Of a DNA stretch of 11,695 bases, positions 7,275 through 11,695 are shown in pieces. The notes under the pieces were generated by a model. The model worked only from the letters and a program-made list of their open reading frames with translations. It had not been told where the DNA came from and made no database searches. A program made the translations under genes and the position numbers. How positions within the stretch are numbered: the stretch's first letter is position 1; each line of letters starts with the position of its first letter. The DNA lies in NCBI GenBank assembly GCA_023257495.1, contig JALRCC010000161.1, positions 1-11,695 on the forward strand. The letters are read 5' to 3'. Origin of the DNA: Rugosibacter sp. (GTDB lineage: Bacteria; Pseudomonadota; Gammaproteobacteria; Burkholderiales; Rhodocyclaceae).

Positions 7275-7362
7275 TAAAAATGATCCCTATGTGTTCATGG
7301 GCGCGGGGAAATTGCATCAATCCTCGCGTGTTGTTTGCTGCAAGGATTTGATTCAATACCGG

Positions 7363-8538
7363 TTAGAGCATGTCGACCGTGTCATGAGAGATAAGGGGTT
7401 CGGCTGCATCAGCAGTAAATGCTGCGCGGTGCAAGGCATATAGAAGGCTCACGATGTTATTTTTCAATGTCAGCAGGGACTGACAGAGCGCTTGCGCAGC
7501 CGCTTGCTGGCCGGTGCTGTGCAAGTGCATGATTTGTGTACCGATGCGGTGAACTTCAGCGTGAATGGGCTCAAGCGCCGTGAACTCGACTAAGTGCCCA
7601 TAACGCGCCTGGCCGTGGCTGTAATACCACCTGCCAAAACGGCACAGGTGATGGTCGGTGAGTTCGTTATCAGTGAGCGAGTAGTGATTTTGCGGTGTCG
7701 GGTTCGCCACGGTGTCAAGCACCTGCTTGATCCAGGCCAGATGGTCATACTCTGCTACCAGTAGCGGAAAGTCATCAATATTCCATTTTTTTGCATCGGC
7801 CCACTGCTGCCATTTGCGATCGGGCGTAAATTGCGCGGCCCACTCCATTACTTGAGCTGCCGGCATGGGACGGGCAATACCATAGCCTTGGCCGATATCG
7901 CAGCCTAAACGCATCAGCATGACGCCATGCTCTGCGGTTTCTACGCCCTCGGCAACCACCGCACGATTAAATGACGCTGCCAGATTGATGATCGCTTCAA
8001 TCATCGCCAGGTCGTCGTGATCATCAAGCATGTCGCGCACAAAAGACTGGTCGATTTTGAGGGTATTCGCCGGTAATCGTTTAAGGTAGCTGAGTGAAGA
8101 GTAGCCCGTGCCAAAGTCATCCAGAGAAAACCGGATGCCCAATGCCTGACACGCGTAAATCAGTTGCTGTACGTGTTGTATGTCACCCAATGTGACCGAT
8201 TCGAGAATTTCGATTTCCAGTTGCTGTGGTGGCGACTCAGGATGACGTGCGAGAATGGCTTGCAATCGATCAAGAAAATTCGGCAACTGAAAATGGCGCG
8301 CAGCAATGTTGACGCTGATTGGCCAGTCTTTTCCTGTTGCCGACCATCGCGCGGTTTGCTGTAACGCCTGCTCGATGACCCATTCGCCGATCTCGATGAT
8401 CAGATCATCCTGCTCGGCCAGGGGCAAAAACTCCATCGGCGGGACGAGACCTTTTTCTGGATGTTGCCAGCTAGCAAGGCTTCCATGCCGACGATGCTGC
8501 CACTGCGCATATTGACCTTGGGCTGGTAATACAGGCAC
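7363..8538 (-). CDS. EAL domain plus CZB-like zinc-binding domain, separated from its GGDEF partner by a frameshift
   Basis: This frame carries the continuation of the GGDEF-EAL protein encoded upstream. True homology begins at W24 (8469) with WQHPEKGLVPPMEFLPLAEQ. The EAL phosphodiesterase domain, which degrades c-di-GMP to pGpG, keeps NIAARHF (N77), EILESVT (E113), DDFGTGYSSL (140-149), KIDQSFV (161-167), EGVE (197-200) and GQGYGIARPM, so the active site looks intact apart from the EAL triplet itself, which is in the other frame. Residues 260-375 resemble a CZB domain: DHLAW (H266), LCRFGRWYY (C299) and EPIHAEVH (H326, H330) supply the expected 3His/1Cys zinc site. The frame opens at GTG 8538, with ATG at 8433; neither has a convincing ribosome site, so independent translation is doubtful. 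Correcting one base gives a 1112-residue protein with the preceding gene. Residues 1-23 here are probably not real protein. Confidence 0.85.
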   Translation of the reverse strand: MPVLPAQGQYAQWQHRRHGSLASWQHPEKGLVPPMEFLPLAEQDDLIIEIGEWVIEQALQQTARWSATGKDWPISVNIAARHFQLPNFLDRLQAILARHPESPPQQLEIEILESVTLGDIQHVQQLIYACQALGIRFSLDDFGTGYSSLSYLKRLPANTLKIDQSFVRDMLDDHDDLAMIEAIINLAASFNRAVVAEGVETAEHGVMLMRLGCDIGQGYGIARPMPAAQVMEWAAQFTPDRKWQQWADAKKWNIDDFPLLVAEYDHLAWIKQVLDTVANPTPQNHYSLTDNELTDHHLCRFGRWYYSHGQARYGHLVEFTALEPIHAEVHRIGTQIMHLHSTGQQAAAQALCQSLLTLKNNIVSLLYALHRAAFTADAAEPLISHDTVDML

Positions 8539-10700
8539 AGCTCATTGTTTTTCAGCGCTTTTTTGATGCGAGCCAGTGTTTGCTGCGAAGTTTGTACCTG
8601 CCGATCATTCGCAACGTCGAACCAGTGAATGCGGTTGCGCCCTGCCTGTTTGGCTAAATACATCGCCTGATCGGCGTGGCGCAGCAGAGTATCGGCATCG
8701 ACGTCATCCAGTGGATAAACGGCGACGCCAATACTGGCTGAAATGGTGAGCGTGTGCTCCCCGATGACATAGGGTGCAGAGACGGTTTCAAGGAGGCGTT
8801 GCAGGACGAGTTCCAGTTGCTCGCGGTTGGCAATATCGCTCAACAAGATGACAAATTCGTCGCCGCCGAGCCGGGCGACAGTATCGTCACCGCGCACGGC
8901 CTGATTCATGCGGGTGGTGACTTCAATCAGCAGGCGGTCACCCATAGTGTGGCCATACAGATCATTCACCGGTTTGAACTGGTCCAGATCCATCAGACAT
9001 ACGCCCAGCAAATTTTTCTGGCGAAGGGTGTGTGTTAATGCCCGCTCAAACCGGTCGGCAAGTAAGGCCCGATTTGGCAGGCCCGTGAGCACATCATGCC
9101 CCGCCTGCCAGTGCATATTTTTGAGCAACTGATGTTTTTCGGAAACGTCATGAAAAACCACGGCGCAGCCCAGAAGTGTGTCGCCATGCAGGAAGATCGG
9201 CGCGGCCGAATCTTCGATGTTGTATTCTTTACCGTCACGCGAAATCAGTATCGTTTGATTATCCAGGTTGATTGTTTTGCCATTTTTCAACACGGTATCG
9301 ACTGTGTTGACTATCCGCGTACGGGTGGCTTCATCGACGATATGAAAGACGTCGGTCATGGGTTGTCCGATAGCCTCGCTTGCCAGCCAGCCAGTGAGAT
9401 GGCTGGCGACATGGTTGATGAAGGTGATGTGTCCTTCGGCGTTAGTAGTGATGACGGCATCACCGATCGAGGCCAGGGTGATTTCGGCGCGCTCCTTTTC
9501 GGCATATAACGCGGCACGCAGACGGTTTTGCTCGGTCAGGTCGCGTATTTGCGCATGGATCAACGGTTCGCCCTCCACCGTGATCTTGGTCAGGGTGATT
9601 TCCGTGTCCACAAGGGAGCCATCCATGCATTGCATCTGCCATCCGAAGTGGTGGTATCCCTTGTCCAGGGTAATGACGATCATCTCGTGCGCCATCTGTA
9701 AAGAATCGCGTCCGTTCGGCTGACAGGGCAAAGCCATGTCTGTCGGTGCTTTGCCGACAAGAAGGTGTTTTCCGGGGTAACCAAATAACCTTACCGCAGC
9801 TTGATTGGTGTCAATAATCTGGCCGTTATTTTTTATGAGCATGATGGGCGCAGAGGACTCATCAAAAATCCGCCGGAAGGATTCTTCGCTTTCGCGCAGA
9901 CCCCTGGCCAGACGCTTTGCCTCGCTGATGTCGCGCCAGCGTACGTGTATCACATCTTCGTCATGCACGGTAATGATGGTGAGCCTGACTTCTGTATCGA
10001 TCAGCGAGCCGTCAGTATGCTGCAATTGCCATTCGAAACCCGTTGTGCCATCGCGCAGCGCGGTAGCGATGACCTCTTCCACGAGGTCTTTTGTTTGCAG
10101 CCCGTTTTCCTGTAACGGTGGCGAAAAGTCTAGGGGGGAAAGACCCAGCAAATCCTCTTTGCGCTGATACCCGAGTTGTGTCAACGCTGCCTTGTTGCAG
10201 TCGACTGCAATGCCTTTCTTGTACAGAATCACAGGGTCGGCGGCCTCGTCAAAAATTTTGCGTGTTGCCTCCTGATTTTCGTGAAGTTCTCTGGCCAGAC
10301 GTTTTTGTTCGCCGATGTTGCGACAATGCACGTAAAACACCGGTTCATCATGGAGGGTGATGACTGTGGCCGTCACTTCGAGATCGAATAGGAAACCGTC
10401 CGCTCGTTTGCACGTCCACTCGAAGCGGTGATATTTTTCCTGGACGACAATAGTTAATACTTCGGCTAGCTTTTCAGCCGAGGCTCGACCATCAGCCTGC
10501 AACGTTGGCGAAATCGACAGCAACGTCAGGCGATGGAGTTCGGCTTTGTCATGCACGCCCAACTGCATCAGAGCAGCTTGATTGCCATCAAGAAAATAGT
10601 CATCCTTGATCAACAGAATGGGATCTCTGGACTCGCTGTAAATTTGCCAGAAAAAACCACTTCCACGCAGATTCGTTGGGTTAATTAATTGTTCGGTCAT
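8400..10700 (-). CDS. PAS(x4)-GGDEF diguanylate cyclase, truncated by frameshift at the start of its EAL domain
   Basis: The first 743 residues are a multidomain c-di-GMP enzyme. Three similar PAS modules lie at about 15-138, 143-268 and 273-395, each ending in a form of DGSLxDTEVxLTxITVHDE and RDIxExKRLA. A fourth, different PAS (about 403-522) precedes GGDEF. The GGDEF domain (about 530-695) has HDVLTGLPNRALL, DLDQFKPVND, GGDEF at 612-616 and a product-inhibition site RGDD at 603-606, so it should make c-di-GMP from GTP and be feedback-controlled. The EAL domain starts with LYYQPKVN and GMEALL (E740), then the frame is lost; the last 23 residues are out of frame and stop at 8400. No membrane helix or signal peptide is seen, so it is cytosolic, sensing through PAS ligands. 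The ATG at 10700 is forced by an in-frame stop four codons upstream; the strong AGGAGG lies 13 nt away. Confidence 0.92.
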   Translation of the reverse strand: MTEQLINPTNLRGSGFFWQIYSESRDPILLIKDDYFLDGNQAALMQLGVHDKAELHRLTLLSISPTLQADGRASAEKLAEVLTIVVQEKYHRFEWTCKRADGFLFDLEVTATVITLHDEPVFYVHCRNIGEQKRLARELHENQEATRKIFDEAADPVILYKKGIAVDCNKAALTQLGYQRKEDLLGLSPLDFSPPLQENGLQTKDLVEEVIATALRDGTTGFEWQLQHTDGSLIDTEVRLTIITVHDEDVIHVRWRDISEAKRLARGLRESEESFRRIFDESSAPIMLIKNNGQIIDTNQAAVRLFGYPGKHLLVGKAPTDMALPCQPNGRDSLQMAHEMIVITLDKGYHHFGWQMQCMDGSLVDTEITLTKITVEGEPLIHAQIRDLTEQNRLRAALYAEKERAEITLASIGDAVITTNAEGHITFINHVASHLTGWLASEAIGQPMTDVFHIVDEATRTRIVNTVDTVLKNGKTINLDNQTILISRDGKEYNIEDSAAPIFLHGDTLLGCAVVFHDVSEKHQLLKNMHWQAGHDVLTGLPNRALLADRFERALTHTLRQKNLLGVCLMDLDQFKPVNDLYGHTMGDRLLIEVTTRMNQAVRGDDTVARLGGDEFVILLSDIANREQLELVLQRLLETVSAPYVIGEHTLTISASIGVAVYPLDDVDADTLLRHADQAMYLAKQAGRNRIHWFDVANDRQVQTSQQTLARIKKALKNNELCLYYQPKVNMRSGSIVGMEALLAGNIQKKVSSRRWSFCPWPSRMI
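8471..8472 (-). other. Single-base frameshift point in the EAL domain
   Basis: On the minus strand the sequence reads GCC TTG CTA GCT GGC AAC, giving ALLAGN. Inserting one base after CTA gives ALL-x-WQHPEKG, and a C would restore the family consensus EALLRWQHP. The frame downstream is intact for another 368 codons with conserved EAL residues. The total length, 3338 nt, becomes 1113 codons including the stop once one base is added. The loss is therefore one base between 8471 and 8472, either a real mutation or a sequencing error. Confidence 0.88.
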
Positions 10701-10710
10701 GTAAAACCAT
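10681..10710 (-). other. Nine-codon out-of-frame ORF overlapping the start of the PAS-GGDEF gene
   Basis: An ATG at 10710, three bases after AAGGAGGATA's SD core, opens MVLHDRTIN and stops at 10681. It overlaps the first codons of the PAS-GGDEF gene in another frame. The SD core (GGAGG at 10714-10718) is too near this ATG (3 nt) and rather far from the gene's ATG (13 nt). It may be chance, or it may tune initiation. Confidence 0.25.
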
Positions 10711-10744
10711 TATCCTCCTTGAGCCCGTCTTCTTATTGTTTTGT

Positions 10745-10783
10745 CCACCAACTGCATGGTGGCACCTGTCTTCGGTGCAGGTG
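10745..10783 (-). promoter_or_regulatory. Two adjacent hairpins in the leader of the PAS-GGDEF gene
   Basis: CCACCA (10745-10750) pairs with TGGTGG (10757-10762) around a six-base loop, and CACCTG (10763-10768) pairs with CAGGTG (10778-10783) around a nine-base loop. They are directly adjacent and lie 45-83 bp before the start codon, between the candidate promoter and the ribosome site. The sequence does not match the c-di-GMP-I (GEMM) or c-di-GMP-II riboswitch motifs that I know. A structured regulatory leader is possible but unproven. Confidence 0.35.
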
Positions 10784-10841
10784 ATGGTAAGGATTAACCT
10801 TGCCTGAGTCCACCCCAGTCAAGACACGTTGCGCAAGTATG

Positions 10842-10869
10842 ACTATAGGAGTTAGGTAAGAAACTGCAA
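10842..10869 (-). promoter_or_regulatory. Candidate sigma70-type promoter for the PAS-GGDEF gene
   Basis: On the minus strand TTGCAG (10864-10869) and TATAGT (10842-10847) are separated by 16 bp. The -10 box matches five of six consensus bases and the -35 three of six. It lies just after the psiF terminator, 142 bp before the ATG. A second, weaker candidate is TTGACT at about 10817-10822 with GTTAAT 18 bp on. Confidence 0.3.
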
Positions 10870-10919
10870 ATAGATACAGGAAAAGGCAAGCTATTCTTTG
10901 CTTTAGGTGCCTTGTCCAT

Positions 10920-10946
10920 AAAAAAGCCGACCCGCGACGGTCGGCT
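10920..10946 (-). terminator. Intrinsic terminator downstream of the psiF-like gene
   Basis: On the minus strand AGCCGACC, a six-base loop GTCGCG and GGTCGGCT form a perfect 8-bp GC-rich stem followed directly by a run of six T (10925-10920). It begins 22 bp after the psiF-like stop codon. This is a textbook rho-independent terminator and separates the psiF-like gene from the PAS-GGDEF gene. Confidence 0.92.
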
Positions 10947-10968
10947 TGAAGCAAAAGCCGGGTGATGC

Positions 10969-11268
10969 TTATTTTGACAGACAGTCTTTCATGAAGGCTT
11001 TGCGTTCGTCACCTGTTTTGCCTTTGGCTTCCTTGTTGCAGCTGACCATTTTGTTTTGTTGTGTTGTTTTTCCTTTTGCAGCAACAGGTGCGGCTCCGCC
11101 AGTACATTTTTTCATGTAAGCGGCTTTGGCGGCCCCATGCAGTGGCTTACCTGCTTTGCTGACTGCGCTGGATTCGCAATTACTGGCGGGGGTCGCCGCA
11201 GGTGCTTGTGCCAGTGCGACATTAGCTGCAAACAGGGACGCCAGAATGATGAGTAATCGTTGATTCAT
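10969..11268 (-). CDS. psiF: PsiF-repeat family small secreted protein
   Basis: The 99-residue product starts MNQRLLIILASLFAANVALA, a clear Sec signal peptide with probable cleavage after ALA, so the mature protein (about 79 aa) is periplasmic. Two PsiF-type repeats follow: NCESSAVSKAGKPLHGAAKAAYMKKC (about 30-55) and SCNKEAKGKTGDERKAFMKDCLSK at the C-terminus. Each has a Cys at both ends, and they are joined by a lysine- and glycine-rich linker. E. coli PsiF is induced by phosphate starvation, but its biochemical role is unknown. The start ATG at 11268 has AAGGAG 6 nt upstream, an excellent site; the open frame extends 21 codons further without support. No Pho box is evident upstream. A TATATA at 11348-11353 is a possible -10 element. 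An intrinsic terminator follows the gene. Confidence 0.9.
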   Translation of the reverse strand: MNQRLLIILASLFAANVALAQAPAATPASNCESSAVSKAGKPLHGAAKAAYMKKCTGGAAPVAAKGKTTQQNKMVSCNKEAKGKTGDERKAFMKDCLSK

Positions 11269-11369
11269 TGTGCTCTCCTTAGTGGGTGGGTAGTGGTCGT
11301 GTCTGCAAGCAATGGAAAAAATGGCTGGCATGGCAAGACCACCGCACTATATAACGATAGGCGCAGGAT

Positions 11370-11695
11370 TTAGTTGACTGACTGATTATCCGCTTGCAAT
11401 GCATTTTCCTGGCGATCAAGGAAATCCTGCATGCTGTTGATGCCACGTAGGCTTAAGATGGTGACGCGCACGGCAGCCTCAAGCAGCACGGCCAGGTTGC
11501 GGCCAGCGGCAATAGGCAATGTGATACGCGGTACGGGCACACCCAGAATGTTTTCATTCTGGGCATCCAAAGGCAGGCGTGCCGCTTCGGGAACGCCTCG
11601 TGCAGGTTTTTGCAGATGCACAAGCAGTTTCAAGCGTATTTTGCGGCGGCAGGCAGTTTCGCCAAAAACGGTACGGATATTAATGAGCCCCAGTC
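11370..11695 (-). CDS. hprK: HPr kinase/phosphorylase, C-terminal part (runs off the right edge)
   Basis: The 107 visible residues are the C-terminus of HPrK/P, which phosphorylates and dephosphorylates HPr on Ser46, in proteobacteria usually with a rudimentary PTS (PtsN/EIIA-type) system. The key segments are LGLINIRTVFGETACRRK, which is the conserved region after the Walker A/kinase core; the RLKLLVHLQK strand; NILGVPVPRITLPIAAGRNLAVLLEAAVR, matching the ILGVxVPxxTIPVxPGRNLAVIxE signature; and a helical tail DFLDRQENAL. The frame is open to the right edge, so the start and the Walker A loop are outside the window. The stop at 11370 is about 100 bp before the psiF-like start. In many betaproteobacteria hprK is followed by rapZ; here psiF follows. 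Confidence 0.93.
   Translation of the reverse strand, partial: LGLINIRTVFGETACRRKIRLKLLVHLQKPARGVPEAARLPLDAQNENILGVPVPRITLPIAAGRNLAVLLEAAVRVTILSLRGINSMQDFLDRQENALQADNQSVN

Noticed and set aside
7216..7356. 47-residue N-terminal extension of the ferredoxin
   Set aside because: The first good ribosome site is before 7215, and the ferredoxin fold starts there.
8440..8475. Programmed -1 frameshift as the normal way to make the EAL domain
   Set aside because: The slippery tract G-AAA-AAG is imperfect, no strong stimulatory stem was seen, and slippage there would replace the conserved RWQHPE segment; a one-base loss is simpler.
10701..10930. c-di-GMP riboswitch before the PAS-GGDEF gene
   Set aside because: The hairpins are present but I cannot find the conserved GEMM core elements on the minus strand.

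Overview
The window (about 54% GC by eye) looks like a chromosomal segment of a betaproteobacterium. The reasons are housekeeping genes of proteobacterial type, an HPr kinase (hprK) tail outside the Firmicutes, a COG2945-type hydrolase and a YqaA-type membrane protein. Burkholderiales or a related order is plausible, but I cannot fix the genus. I see no phage, transposon, tRNA, rRNA or CRISPR array.

Layout, left to right. Positions 1-65 (minus) hold the first codons of a CCA-adding tRNA nucleotidyltransferase (cca). A 133-bp gap with a degenerate 12-bp repeat follows, then a soluble lytic transglycosylase (slt, minus). Only 14 bp away, 5-formyltetrahydrofolate cyclo-ligase (ygfA/fau, plus) diverges from slt. 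It runs tail to tail into a PatB/MalY-type C-S lyase (minus), which follows threonine dehydratase ilvA as a likely two-gene unit for sulfur and branched-chain amino acid metabolism. A small YqaA-family membrane protein (plus) diverges from ilvA and ends near an 11-bp-stem hairpin. On the far side of the hairpin, a serine alpha/beta hydrolase is coupled (2-nt gap) to a thioredoxin-fold [2Fe-2S] ferredoxin (both minus).

The most notable locus is 7363-10700 (minus): a large cyclic-di-GMP signalling protein with four PAS domains, GGDEF, EAL and a C-terminal zinc-binding CZB-like domain. As given, it is split by a one-base frameshift five codons or fewer from the EAL triplet. The upstream reading frame ends as a PAS-GGDEF protein, and the rest of EAL plus CZB lies in the -1 frame. 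Three of the PAS modules are close internal duplicates. Its leader carries two hairpins and an unusually distant ribosome binding site. Upstream come a small secreted PsiF-family protein with a clear intrinsic terminator, and the C-terminal part of HPr kinase/phosphorylase (hprK), which runs off the right edge.

Most genes are ordinary housekeeping functions. The points worth a second look are the split GGDEF-EAL-CZB sensor, its triplicated PAS input, the 12-bp repeats in ygfA and before cca, and the tightly packed slt/ygfA divergence.
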